Below, one piece after another: positions 1-8,108 of a stretch of 36,161 nt of DNA. Position 1 is the first letter of the stretch. Each line of letters starts with the position of its first letter. The notes under the pieces were generated by a model. The model searched no databases and was not told where the DNA came from. It worked only from the letters and a program-made list of their open reading frames with translations. The DNA comes from Burkholderiales bacterium. GTDB taxonomy: Bacteria > Pseudomonadota > Gammaproteobacteria > Burkholderiales > JAEUOS01. The stretch covers positions 1 to 36,161 of the forward strand of contig CANGUJ010000002.1 of NCBI GenBank assembly GCA_947456845.1, in the 5' to 3' direction. A program made the translations under genes and the position numbers.

Positions 1-357
1 AGGGTGAGCTACTCCACCGGCCCGTCGGGCGTCTACCTGGAAAAGCTGTTCCAGCGCTGGGGCATCCTCGCCGACATCAAGCCGCGCCTGGTGCTGGCGC
101 CGCCCGGCGTTCCGGTCGGATCGCTGCTGGCCCAGGGCGAAGCGGACCTGGGCTTCCAGCAGTTGTCGGAGCTCAAGCACCTGCCGGGCATCGACATCCT
201 GGGGCCGCTGCCGCCGGCCATCCAGCTCATCACCACCTTCTCGGCCGGCGTGTCAGTGCGCTGCAGCCGCGCGGCCGATATCGCGGCCATGCTTGAATAC
301 ATGAATTCAGCCGCGGCGCTTGCCGCCAAGTCGGACGCAGGCATGGATCCTGCCTGA
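1..357 (+). CDS. Substrate-binding protein, ModA-like, C-terminal part (5' end outside window)
   Basis: The reading frame is open from the first base, so this is the last ~118 codons of a longer gene; the in-frame GTG at position 4 is not taken as the start. The fragment reads SGVYLEKLFQRWGI, then GEADLGFQQLSELKHLPGIDILGPLPP and a closing helical tail. This is the typical C-terminal lobe of the type 2 periplasmic-binding fold in ModA-like 'substrate-binding domain' proteins that are common as orphan receptors in Betaproteobacteria. The GPLPPAIQ...TTFSAGV stretch is the usual hinge-return strand. It lies 75 bp upstream of a Bug receptor on the same strand and could belong to the same transcript. 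The ligand cannot be told from this fragment. Confidence 0.7.
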   Translation, partial: RVSYSTGPSGVYLEKLFQRWGILADIKPRLVLAPPGVPVGSLLAQGEADLGFQQLSELKHLPGIDILGPLPPAIQLITTFSAGVSVRCSRAADIAAMLEYMNSAAALAAKSDAGMDPA

Positions 358-432
358 TGGCCAACGGCCCGGCTTTGCCCTGACAACCCGCGCGCGCCGC
401 TTGTCCAAGCCCCATTTCCGGAAGAACCCGAC

Positions 433-1422
433 ATGCAAAGACGTGATTTCACACTCGCCGCGCTGGCCAGCCTGTCCGGCGCAGGCAGCATCCTGAACTC
501 CGCACACGCCCAATCCCCCTGGTCGCCGAACAAGCCGCTGAAATTGGTAGTCGCCGCCGCGCCGGGCAGCCCGCCCGACGTGACGGCGCGCCCCCTGGCG
601 GAGCAATTGTCGGCCTCCCTCGGCCAGCCGGTGCTGGTGGAAAACCGGCCCGGTGCCGGCGGCATCGTCGGCATGGAAGCCGTGCTGCGCAGCGCACCGG
701 ATGGCTACACCATCGGCCTGGCGTCCCAGTCGCAGATGGTGTTCAACCAGCACCTGTTCGAGAAACTGCCCTACGACGCGACGCGCGACGTGCAGCCGGT
801 GATCCGCCTGGCCAGCGTCGCCATCGTGCTGGTCGCGCACCCGTCGGTCCCGGCCGATTCGCTTCGGGACCTGGTGACGCTGTCGCGCAATCGCCCCAAC
901 CCGCTGCAGATTGCCGTGGCACCGCTGGGCCAGCCACCGCATGTCTTGGGGCTGCTGGCACAAAGCGAGGCCAACCTTCGCCTTGACTGGCTGCCCTTCA
1001 AGGGCGGTGTCGAGGCCGTGGCCGCCTGCCGCGCCGGCGACATTCCGCTGGCTGTCGAAGCGCCGTCGACGGTGGTGCCGCACATCAAGGCCGGCACCCT
1101 CAAGGCGCTGGCAGTCACCGGCACCGCGCGTGAGCCCACCCTGCCCGATGTGCCCACCATCAGCGAGATTCTCGGCCGGCGCATTCCAGGCGAGACCTGG
1201 TTTGGCCTGGTACTGCCGCGCGGCAGCGCGCCCGAGGTGGTGGCACGCCTGCAGCGCGACGCGGCCGCCGCTATTGCCAAGCCCGAGATGCGCGCTGTTT
1301 ACAGCCGTTTCGGCTGGCGCCTCATAGACGGTTCGTCGCCGGAAGAATTCGCCGCCACCGTGCGCGAGGAAGGACCGCGCTGGGGCGAGATCATCCGCAA
1401 GGCCGGCCTGAAGCTGGGTTGA
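433..1422 (+). CDS. Bug-family (TctC-like) tripartite tricarboxylate transporter receptor
   Basis: A 329-residue periplasmic solute receptor of the Bug/TctC family. It begins with an export signal (RRDF near the N-terminus, a hydrophobic stretch, and cleavage expected after AHA-Q at about residue 27); the RR pair makes Tat export possible. The mature part shows the family pattern: PNKPLKLVVAAAPGSPPDV, LGQPVLVENRPGAGG, DGYTIGL, LPYDATRDVQPV and a C-terminal PEEFAATVREE...IIRKAGLK. No TctA/TctB membrane genes are nearby, as is usual for this expanded betaproteobacterial family, so it is an orphan receptor. It is 27 bp upstream of the Rieske alpha gene and probably the first gene of that operon. 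The ligand is unknown; an aromatic or carboxylic acid is inferred only from context. A weak GGAAGAA ribosome site precedes the ATG. Confidence 0.88.
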   Translation: MQRRDFTLAALASLSGAGSILNSAHAQSPWSPNKPLKLVVAAAPGSPPDVTARPLAEQLSASLGQPVLVENRPGAGGIVGMEAVLRSAPDGYTIGLASQSQMVFNQHLFEKLPYDATRDVQPVIRLASVAIVLVAHPSVPADSLRDLVTLSRNRPNPLQIAVAPLGQPPHVLGLLAQSEANLRLDWLPFKGGVEAVAACRAGDIPLAVEAPSTVVPHIKAGTLKALAVTGTAREPTLPDVPTISEILGRRIPGETWFGLVLPRGSAPEVVARLQRDAAAAIAKPEMRAVYSRFGWRLIDGSSPEEFAATVREEGPRWGEIIRKAGLKLG

Positions 1423-1449
1423 GACTCCTCCAGGCGGCGAAGACGATTC

Positions 1450-2787
1450 ATGCGCAATAGCACCATCGCCAATCCGGCTGACCTCGTGCGCGAGGACCGG
1501 GTTCACCACTCGGTCTACAGCGACCCGGCCATTTTCGAACTCGAGATGGAGCGCCTGTTCGGGCGCGCCTGGCTGCTGCTCGGCCATGAAAGCCAGGTCG
1601 CGAACCCGGGCGACTACATCACCACCCGCATGGCGCGCGAACCGGTGATCCTCACGCGCCACCATGACGGCTCTCTGCAGGTGCTGATCAACCGCTGCAC
1701 CCACCGCGGCGCCCTCTTGGCCCATGAAGCGCGCGGCAACGCCAGGCAGCTGGTATGCCCATATCACGGCTGGGTGTTCGATACCAATGGCACGCTGCGC
1801 AACGTGCCGGTCGCGCAAGGCTACGGCAAGGATGCGCAAGCCACTTTCGCCGGTCTGGGGCTGGCCAAGGTGCCGCGCGTCTCCTCCTACCGCGGCTTCG
1901 TGTTCGCCTCGCTCGCCGCGACCGGACCCGACCTTGTGGAATTCCTCGGGCCGATCGCCTCCTCCTTTGACGACATGGTCGATCGCGCGCCGGACGGCGA
2001 GATCGAGTTTGCCGGCGGTGTCTTCAAACATGCCTACAACGGCAACTGGAAGCTGGTGCTGGAAAACCACCTCGACGGCATCCATCCCAATTCCGTGCAT
2101 GCCTCTTCGGTGGATGCGGCCCGCGCCGTACCCGACGACCCGGCCGCACGTCCCGGCGCGGAACGCTATGCGGAGATCCCGCTGCGCCAGATGCGCCAGA
2201 ACGGCGCGCCGGAGCCGGTCTGGGAGGCGCTCGGCATCTGGTCCAGCGAATGGGGTCACGGCTATATGGGTGACTACCATTCGGACGCCCGCCTGGTCGC
2301 AGCGATGAACCACCCGGTGTTCGCCGAGTACCGTAGCCGCCTCGAAGCCCGCGTCGGCCCGGCCGAGGCGGTGCGCATCCTTGGCGTCTCGCGCTTCAAC
2401 TCGGTGGTGTACCCGAACGTTTCGTTCATGAGCCAGTACCGGCAGTTGCGCATCGTCCACCCGCTGGCGGTCGACCGCACCGTCGTCTACACCTACAACA
2501 TCCGCCTCAAGGGCGCGCCCGAGCAGATGTATCGCGACACCGTCGCGTTCTCCAACGTGGTCAACGGCACCGCCTCCTGGGTGCTCACCGATGACCTCGA
2601 GGTCTACGAACGCGCCCAGCGCGGCCTGGCCGCCGCGACGCCTGAATGGGTGGTGACCGCGCGCGGCGCGAGCGGCGATGTGGAGGAGCCTGGGGGTTTC
2701 CGGCGCGGCGCCACCGGTACCAGCGAACTCTACATACGCCGCCAGTTCCAGGCCTGGCGCAAGTACATGGCGGAGGCGCCGGCATGA
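1450..2787 (+). CDS. Rieske-type aromatic ring-hydroxylating oxygenase, alpha subunit (RHO1)
   Basis: A 445-residue catalytic subunit of a Rieske non-haem iron oxygenase, which uses O2 and two electrons to hydroxylate an aromatic substrate in the cytoplasm. The Rieske [2Fe-2S] ligands are C83-x-H85 and C103-x2-H106 (CTHRG...CPYHGW). The mononuclear iron site is in ENHLDGIHPNSVH: bridging D209, ligands H212 and H217, with D381 or D382 (VLTDDLEVYERAQ) as the likely carboxylate ligand. Length and layout match BenA/AntA-type alpha subunits. The stop overlaps the beta-subunit start (ATGA), so an alpha-beta complex is expected. No reductase or ferredoxin gene follows; an IOR pair comes next instead, which is unusual. 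Substrate unknown. Confidence 0.93.
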   Translation: MRNSTIANPADLVREDRVHHSVYSDPAIFELEMERLFGRAWLLLGHESQVANPGDYITTRMAREPVILTRHHDGSLQVLINRCTHRGALLAHEARGNARQLVCPYHGWVFDTNGTLRNVPVAQGYGKDAQATFAGLGLAKVPRVSSYRGFVFASLAATGPDLVEFLGPIASSFDDMVDRAPDGEIEFAGGVFKHAYNGNWKLVLENHLDGIHPNSVHASSVDAARAVPDDPAARPGAERYAEIPLRQMRQNGAPEPVWEALGIWSSEWGHGYMGDYHSDARLVAAMNHPVFAEYRSRLEARVGPAEAVRILGVSRFNSVVYPNVSFMSQYRQLRIVHPLAVDRTVVYTYNIRLKGAPEQMYRDTVAFSNVVNGTASWVLTDDLEVYERAQRGLAAATPEWVVTARGASGDVEEPGGFRRGATGTSELYIRRQFQAWRKYMAEAPA

Positions 2788-3290
2788 TGCGCCCCGCGCA
2801 GGACGCCTGCGCCGCCGACGCGGCGCTGACGCACGAACTCGCACAGTTCCTGTATCGCGAAGCGCGCCTGCTCGACACCCACCGGCTGGGCGAGTGGCTC
2901 AGCCTGTACGCCGAGGACGCCACCTACTGGGTGCCGCTGGCGCACAACCAGCCCGACCCCTACGGACACTCGTCCATCATGCACGACGACCGCACCCTGA
3001 TGGCCGCCCGCGTGCGCCAGTACGCGCATCCGCGCGCGCACGCGCGCCTGCCGGCCACCCGCACCATTCACCAGGTCGGCAACGTGCTGCTGCTGGAGAA
3101 CGGGCCCGATCACCTGCGCGTGGCCTCGACGCTGGTCGTCATCGAGTACCGCCAGGAACGCCAGCGCCACTGGGGCGCACTGGTGGAACACAGGCTCCGG
3201 CGGACCATCGGCGGATTTCTCATCGCCGCCAAGCGTATCGATCTCGTCAACTCCGAAGCCGAGCTCGACGGAATCACCGTGCTGTTTTGA
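2784..3290 (+). CDS. Rieske oxygenase beta (small) subunit (RHO1)
   Basis: A 168-residue NTF2-like small subunit of the ring-hydroxylating oxygenase. It shows the family pattern: ALTHELAQFLYREARLLD, RLGEWLSLYAEDATYWVPL, SIMHDDRTLMAARVRQ, ARLPATRTIHQVGNV and an antiparallel-strand C-terminus ending ELDGITVLF. Beta subunits are structural partners of alpha in a3b3 hexamers and have no metal site. The ATG chosen at 2784 overlaps the alpha stop by 4 bp (ATGA); a second ATG follows directly at 2787. The longer upstream extension of the frame lies wholly inside the alpha gene and is not expected to be translated. The next gene starts 15 bp downstream, consistent with one operon. Confidence 0.92.
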   Translation: MMRPAQDACAADAALTHELAQFLYREARLLDTHRLGEWLSLYAEDATYWVPLAHNQPDPYGHSSIMHDDRTLMAARVRQYAHPRAHARLPATRTIHQVGNVLLLENGPDHLRVASTLVVIEYRQERQRHWGALVEHRLRRTIGGFLIAAKRIDLVNSEAELDGITVLF

Positions 3291-3305
3291 ATCAGGATTG
3301 ACGCC

Positions 3306-5483
3306 ATGGAACGTTCCTTCAAGGAAGAAATCAAGCTTCTGCGCCTGAAACAGGGCGACACCTTCCACGGCGAGGGCATCCTCGCCGTGACCAAGGCGCT
3401 GCTGCAGTCCGGCGTGTCCTACGTGGGCGGCTACCAGGGCGCGCCGATCTCGCACCTGATCGACGTGCTGGCCGACGCGCGCGAGCTGATGGACGAGATG
3501 GGTATCCACTTCGAGGCCAACGCCTCGGAGGCCGGCGCCGCGGCCATGCTGGCGGCCTCGATCAACTACCCGGTGCGCGGCGCGGTGACCTGGAAATCCA
3601 CCGTCGGCACCAATGTGGCCTCCGACGCGCTGGCTAACCTGGCCTCCTCGGGCGTCAAGGGCGGCGCGGTGATCATCATCGGCGAGGACTACGGCGAAGG
3701 CTCATCGATCATGCAGGAGCGCAGCCACGCCTTCGCGATGAAGTCGCAGATGTGGCTGCTCGACCCGCGCCCCAACCTGCCCTCGATCGTGCGTTCGGTG
3801 GAGAAGGCCTTCGAACTGTCGGAAGCCTCGAATACGCCGGTGATGGTCGAACTGCGCATCCGCGCCTGCCATGTGCACGGCGCCTTCGAGTGCAAGGACA
3901 ACCGGCCGCCGGCGATCTCGCGCCTGGCTACCATGACCGAGCCCGCCTTCGACTACGGCAACATCGTGCTGCCGCCTTCGTCCTACGCGCAGGAAAAACA
4001 CAAGATCGAGAAGCGCTGGCCGGCGGCGGTGGAATTCATCAAGCGCGAAAGGCTCAACGAAACATTCGCCGGAGAAAGCCTCGACGGGCAGGGGGCGCTC
4101 ACAGACCTCGGCATCGTGCTGCAGGGCGGCATGTACAACGCTGTGATCCGCGCCCTGCAGCAGCTGGGCCTGGCGGATGCCTACGGCGCCTCCCGCGTGC
4201 CGCTCTACGTGATGAACGTGACCTATCCGCTGATCCCGGAAGAGCTCACTGCGTTTTGCGCGAGCAGGAAGTCGGTGCTGGTGGTCGAGGAAGGCCAGCC
4301 GAACTACATCGAGGATGCGCTGCACGCCATCCTGCGCCGCGCAGACGTGCAGACCCGGTTGTACGGCAAGGAGGAGGCCATTGGCGTACCGGCAGGCGAG
4401 ACCGGCGTGTTCCCCATGGCCGGCGAGTACACCGGCGAGGTGATGCTGCGCGCCCTGGCGAGGTACTTCGCCGCGACCGGCGCCGCCGGCCTCGACACCG
4501 AGCGGCTGGCCGCCCCGCAACGCACCGCGGATCTCAAGAAGCGCGCCGCTGAATTGCTCGGCGCCCCGGTGCCCAACCGCCCGCCGGGATTCTGCGTCGG
4601 CTGCCCGGAGCGCCCGGTGTTCTCGGCCATGAAGCTGCTGGAACGGGAGGCAGGCAGCTATCACGTATCCGCCGACATCGGCTGCCACCTGTTCTCCAGC
4701 CTGCCGCCGTTCAACATCGGCAACACGGTGCTGGGCTACGGCCTGGGACTGGCGTCGAACTCCGCCATCGGCCCGCTGTTCAACAAGCGCAGCATCACCG
4801 TGATGGGCGACGGCGGCTTCTGGCACAACGGCCTGTCATCCGGCGTATCCAACGCGGTGTTCAACAACGACGACGGCATCCTGGTCATCATGAAGAACGG
4901 CTACTCCTCGGCCACCGGCACCCAGGAGCTGCCCTCGTCGCCGCACCAGAGCCAGGAACATCGCGCCACCGACATGGGCATCGAGCGCACCCTGGCCGGC
5001 ATGGGCGTGAAGTGGATGAAGGTGGTGGACAACTACAAGGTGGGCAATACGCTCAGGGTGCTGCGCGAGGCGATGACCACGCCCTTCAACGGCCTGAAGG
5101 TGATCGTGGCCGAAGGCGAATGCCAGCTGGAAAAGCAGCGGCGGCTGAAGCCCGTCAATGCCGAGAAGATCAAGCGCGGCGAGCGGGTGGTGCGGGTGCG
5201 CTACGGCGTCGACGAGGACACCTGCACGGGCGACCACTCCTGCATACGCCTCTCCGGCTGCCCTTCGCTCACCATCAAGGACTCCGCCGATCCCTTGCGG
5301 CTGGACCCGGTGGCGCATGTCAACAACGGCTGCGTGGGCTGCGGCCTGTGCGGCGAGGTGTCGCACGCGGCGACGCTGTGTCCCTCTTTCTTCCGCGCCG
5401 AGATCGTGCACAATGCCGGCGCCTGGGACCGCTTCAAGGCGAAAATCCGCGCCGCCGTAATCGGCGTGCTGCAGCCCGCATGA
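3306..5483 (+). CDS. iorA: Indolepyruvate-type 2-oxoacid:ferredoxin oxidoreductase, alpha subunit (IorA1)
   Basis: A 725-residue thiamine-diphosphate enzyme that oxidatively decarboxylates a 2-oxoacid (aryl pyruvates in characterised IORs) to the acyl-CoA and passes electrons to an iron-sulfur carrier. N-terminal pyrimidine-binding domain: GEGILAVTKALLQSGVSYVG and the likely catalytic Glu in NASEAGAAAMLAAS. A GCPERPVFSAMK signature follows, then the ThDP/Mg motif GDGGF (501-505) to NN (520-521). The C-terminus is a ferredoxin-like module: cluster I C640-x2-D643-x2-C646-x5-C652-P and cluster II C676-x2-C679-x2-C682-x9-C692-P. Asp replaces one cluster-I cysteine. The stop overlaps iorB1 (ATGA). 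IorA2 in this window shares about 73% identity by hand count over the first 120 residues. The true substrate is unknown. Confidence 0.92.
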   Translation: MERSFKEEIKLLRLKQGDTFHGEGILAVTKALLQSGVSYVGGYQGAPISHLIDVLADARELMDEMGIHFEANASEAGAAAMLAASINYPVRGAVTWKSTVGTNVASDALANLASSGVKGGAVIIIGEDYGEGSSIMQERSHAFAMKSQMWLLDPRPNLPSIVRSVEKAFELSEASNTPVMVELRIRACHVHGAFECKDNRPPAISRLATMTEPAFDYGNIVLPPSSYAQEKHKIEKRWPAAVEFIKRERLNETFAGESLDGQGALTDLGIVLQGGMYNAVIRALQQLGLADAYGASRVPLYVMNVTYPLIPEELTAFCASRKSVLVVEEGQPNYIEDALHAILRRADVQTRLYGKEEAIGVPAGETGVFPMAGEYTGEVMLRALARYFAATGAAGLDTERLAAPQRTADLKKRAAELLGAPVPNRPPGFCVGCPERPVFSAMKLLEREAGSYHVSADIGCHLFSSLPPFNIGNTVLGYGLGLASNSAIGPLFNKRSITVMGDGGFWHNGLSSGVSNAVFNNDDGILVIMKNGYSSATGTQELPSSPHQSQEHRATDMGIERTLAGMGVKWMKVVDNYKVGNTLRVLREAMTTPFNGLKVIVAEGECQLEKQRRLKPVNAEKIKRGERVVRVRYGVDEDTCTGDHSCIRLSGCPSLTIKDSADPLRLDPVAHVNNGCVGCGLCGEVSHAATLCPSFFRAEIVHNAGAWDRFKAKIRAAVIGVLQPA

Positions 5484-7042
5484 GCACCATGACCCGCGAC
5501 CAAGACACCCGCCCCGTCACCATACTCGTGGCCGCGCTGGGCGGCGAGGGCGGCGGTGTGCTGGCCGACTGGCTGCGCGACGTCGCCGTGGCCGCGCACC
5601 TGCCGGTGCAGAGCACATCGATTCCCGGCGTGGCGCAGCGCACCGGCGCCACCACCTATTACCTCGAGATTTTCCCCCGGACCGAGACAGGCGCGCCGGC
5701 GAAGCGACCGGTCTTCGCCCTCACCCCTGCGCCGGGCAATGTCGATCTCATGGTCGCCTCGGAACTCGTCGAAGCGGGCCGCGCCATGCAGAACGGCTTC
5801 GTGAGCGCCCGCACCACGCTCATCAGTTCCACCCACCGCATCTACGCCACCTCGGAGAAGATGCCCATGGGCGACGGCCGCTACGATGGCCAGCGGGTGA
5901 TCGACGCGGCGCTCGAGCTGGCGGGCAATGCCGTGCTGTTCGACATGGCGCGCGCCGCGCAGCAGGCGGGCACCGTGATATCGGCCGTCATGTTCGGCGC
6001 CATCGCCGCCGTGCTCGAGAAGACCCGCGCCCTGCCCATCACCCGCGCCGCCTGCGAGGCGGCCATCCGGGCCTCCGGCAAAGGGGTCGAGGCGAGCCTG
6101 CGCGGCTTTTCGGCAGGCTATGCGGCGGGCATGGGGGCGGTGGCCGAATCCGCAGCGCCCTTGCCGGCAACTCCGGTGCCGGCCAAGATCCCGACCGACG
6201 CGTTCCATCCCGCCGCGCGCGCCATCGTGGCCGAAGGCATCCGGCGGACCGCCGACTACCAGGACGATGCCTACGCCACGCTCTACATCCGGCGCCTGGA
6301 GCGGGTCGCAGCGCTCGACCGGGGCGACGGCACGCTGACCGCCGAGACGGCCCGTTATCTGGCCTTGTGGATGAGCTTCGAGGACGTGATCCGCGTGGCG
6401 GACCTGAAGACCCGCAAGGCCCGTTTCGAGCGGGTGCGTGACGAGGTGCAGGCCAGGCCGCACGAACCGCTCCACATCATCGAGTTCCTGAAACCCGGCC
6501 TCGACGAAATCGCCGGCATGCTGCCGCCTTCGCTGAGCCGGCGCTTCCATGCCTGGGCCGTGCGCCGCGGCTGGGCGGAAAGGCTTTCGCTCGGCATGCA
6601 CGTCAAGACCCACTCGATATCCGGCTTTCTGCTGCTACGGGCCCTGGCCGGCATGCGTTTCTGGCGCAGGCGCACCGCCCGCTACGCCGACGAGCAGGCC
6701 CTGATCGAACGCTGGCTAGCGGCGATCGTTGCGGCCGCGCCGCGCAGCCAGCGCCTGGCATTCGAGATCGCCCTGACCGCGCGCCTTATCAAGGGCTACA
6801 GTGACACCCACAAGCGCGGCGCCGCGAACTTCACCCGCATATTCGATACGCTCGTCGAGGGCGACGCGGTGGCGGGCGACGACGCCCGGGCCGATGCCAT
6901 CTTCGCCGCGCGCGAGGCGGCCCTGGCGGACCCCGAAGGCAAGAACCTTGACGCCACGCTCACGCGGCACGGCATCAAGCCGCGCCCGCCGCGCGAACAG
7001 CCGATCCGGTTCGTTAAGCCCGCCTTGCGCGAACGCGGCTGA
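5480..7042 (+). CDS. iorB: Indolepyruvate-type oxidoreductase beta subunit with C-terminal DUF6537 (IorB1)
   Basis: A 520-residue partner of IorA1. Residues ~15-210 are the POR/KOR gamma-type domain: a glycine-rich ALGGEGGGVLADW loop near the N-terminus, then SIPGVAQRTGATTYYLEI, SELVEAGRAMQ, TLISSTHRIYATSEKMPMGDGR and GTVISAVMFGAI. A proline/alanine-rich linker at ~215-235 leads to a long helical C-terminal region (YQDDAYATLYIRRLERV..., LWMSFEDVIRVADLKTRKARF) that matches the DUF6537 type found next to this domain in Proteobacteria. Archaeal IorB lacks it, being only ~200 residues. The ATG at 5480 overlaps the iorA1 stop; the frame upstream of it lies inside iorA1. No iron-sulfur motif is seen. 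It is the last gene of this operon and converges on iclR 72 bp away. Confidence 0.9.
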   Translation: MSTMTRDQDTRPVTILVAALGGEGGGVLADWLRDVAVAAHLPVQSTSIPGVAQRTGATTYYLEIFPRTETGAPAKRPVFALTPAPGNVDLMVASELVEAGRAMQNGFVSARTTLISSTHRIYATSEKMPMGDGRYDGQRVIDAALELAGNAVLFDMARAAQQAGTVISAVMFGAIAAVLEKTRALPITRAACEAAIRASGKGVEASLRGFSAGYAAGMGAVAESAAPLPATPVPAKIPTDAFHPAARAIVAEGIRRTADYQDDAYATLYIRRLERVAALDRGDGTLTAETARYLALWMSFEDVIRVADLKTRKARFERVRDEVQARPHEPLHIIEFLKPGLDEIAGMLPPSLSRRFHAWAVRRGWAERLSLGMHVKTHSISGFLLLRALAGMRFWRRRTARYADEQALIERWLAAIVAAAPRSQRLAFEIALTARLIKGYSDTHKRGAANFTRIFDTLVEGDAVAGDDARADAIFAAREAALADPEGKNLDATLTRHGIKPRPPREQPIRFVKPALRERG

Positions 7043-7114
7043 CAGCACGCCGGCCGGCAAGGCCGAGCCGCCGACCTGCGGCCCGGAGCCCGTCCCGCGG
7101 ACAGTTCGGCCCGC

Positions 7115-7984
7115 TCAGGCCTGGGCCAGCCCACCTTCGACGGCACGCGCCGGAGGAATCGAGCGCCAGGAGTCCGCCTGCGCGCCCACCGAGCGCAACT
7201 GCTGCCAAGTCTCGGAAATTTTCACCGATTCCGCCCACAGCAGGTCCGCGATGCGCCTGCGGCGTTCCGGCGGCATACGCGAAATGACGGCCGTCAGGCA
7301 GATCGACGCGATCGGCCGGCGCTGGGCGTCGAGCACCGGCACGCCGATCGCGCACATGGTCGGGTAGGCCTCCATGGTGTTGACGGCATAGTTGCGGGCG
7401 CGGGCGTCGCTGACCCGCGTGCGCAATTGCGCAGCAGTGTAGAGGTCGTGGCCGGCCAGACGCCCGGCGTTGTACTCGATGATTTCGTCCACCTCGTTGT
7501 CCGGCAGGAAGGCCAGGAGCGGCATGCTGAACGCGCCCACCCCGAGCGGCCAGCGGTCCTGCACGCTCAGACGCAAGGTCTTTTCCGGATAGGTTCCCTC
7601 GTGCATCGCCAGGCACAACCCATCGTAGCCGCTGCGGATGGCCAGGTAGACCGTGTCCTCGGTCTGGTCGCGGATACGCTCGAGCGCCACGTGCGCCAGC
7701 GAGCGGATGTCGAAACGATCGCCCATTGATGCATGCAGCGCGAAGACGCCCACGCCGATGCGGTAGTTGCGGGTGAGTTCGTCCTGTTCGAGCAGGCCTT
7801 CCTCGCAAAGGGCTCTGAGCATGCGGTGCACCGTGGCCTTCTGAAGGCCACTGGCGAGAACGGCCTCGCCCAGCGTGGCGCCGCGCCCGGCAAACGAGGC
7901 CACCACGCGCAGGATCTGCGCGGCGCGGCGAATGCTCTGCGCTCCGTCGACCTGAGCGTTTGCCCGCATGCCATGTCTCATCAT
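7115..7984 (-). CDS. IclR-family transcriptional regulator
   Basis: An IclR-type regulator of about 289 residues. The N-terminal winged helix-turn-helix reads QSIRRAAQILRVVASFAGRGATLGEAVLASGLQKATVHRMLRALCEEGLLEQ; the C-terminal GAF-like effector domain contains TVYLAIRSGYDGLCLAMHEGTYPEKTLRL, a PLGVGAFSMPLLAFLP segment and IGVPVLDAQRRPIASICLTAV. An ATG exists farther upstream at 8032, but it lies between the -35 and -10 of the likely iclR promoter, so a start at 7984 (or the in-frame ATGs at 7981 and 7969) is preferred; none has a strong ribosome site. It is divergent from the hydrolase/ligase operon and shares a 124-bp gap with overlapping promoters. Family members commonly control aromatic catabolism and respond to a pathway ligand. 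Confidence 0.9.
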   Translation of the reverse strand: MMRHGMRANAQVDGAQSIRRAAQILRVVASFAGRGATLGEAVLASGLQKATVHRMLRALCEEGLLEQDELTRNYRIGVGVFALHASMGDRFDIRSLAHVALERIRDQTEDTVYLAIRSGYDGLCLAMHEGTYPEKTLRLSVQDRWPLGVGAFSMPLLAFLPDNEVDEIIEYNAGRLAGHDLYTAAQLRTRVSDARARNYAVNTMEAYPTMCAIGVPVLDAQRRPIASICLTAVISRMPPERRRRIADLLWAESVKISETWQQLRSVGAQADSWRSIPPARAVEGGLAQA

Positions 7985-8003
7985 ATGGACCGGTTGGAAT
8001 GGA

Positions 8004-8031
8004 TTGACCGTGCTCTTATAACCCATATACA
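8004..8031 (+). promoter_or_regulatory. Likely promoter of the hydrolase/ligase operon (+ strand)
   Basis: TTGACC (8004-8009) and TATACA (8026-8031) with a 16-bp spacer form a near-consensus sigma70 promoter. It would give a ~70-nt leader before the ATG at 8109. It overlaps the opposing iclR promoter almost completely, so the two RNA polymerases would compete and a single bound IclR could control both. Confidence 0.5.
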
Positions 8032-8043
8032 CTCAACACGCAA
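8015..8043 (-). promoter_or_regulatory. Likely iclR promoter (- strand)
   Basis: On the - strand TTGCGT (8043-8038) and TATAAG (8020-8015) are separated by exactly 17 bp, a good sigma70 pair. Transcription would begin near 8008, downstream of the upstream ATG at 8032, which argues for the shorter IclR start. It overlaps the opposing promoter at 8004-8031. Confidence 0.5.
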
Positions 8044-8108
8044 TTGATCTGTCCACCCGGCAAGCCTGCGCGGGTATCGATTTTGCACTGCAACGAATAT
8101 TCCACCAT

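Noticed and set aside
307..2844. Very long open frame on the - strand opposite the Bug and Rieske genes
   Set aside because: It is an antisense frame kept open by high GC codon use; its translation is rich in Arg/His/Gly and shows no family motif, while the + strand carries clear motifs.
7985..8032. Upstream ATG at 8032 as the IclR start
   Set aside because: It lies between the -10 and -35 of the likely iclR promoter, and the added 16 residues do not look like IclR.
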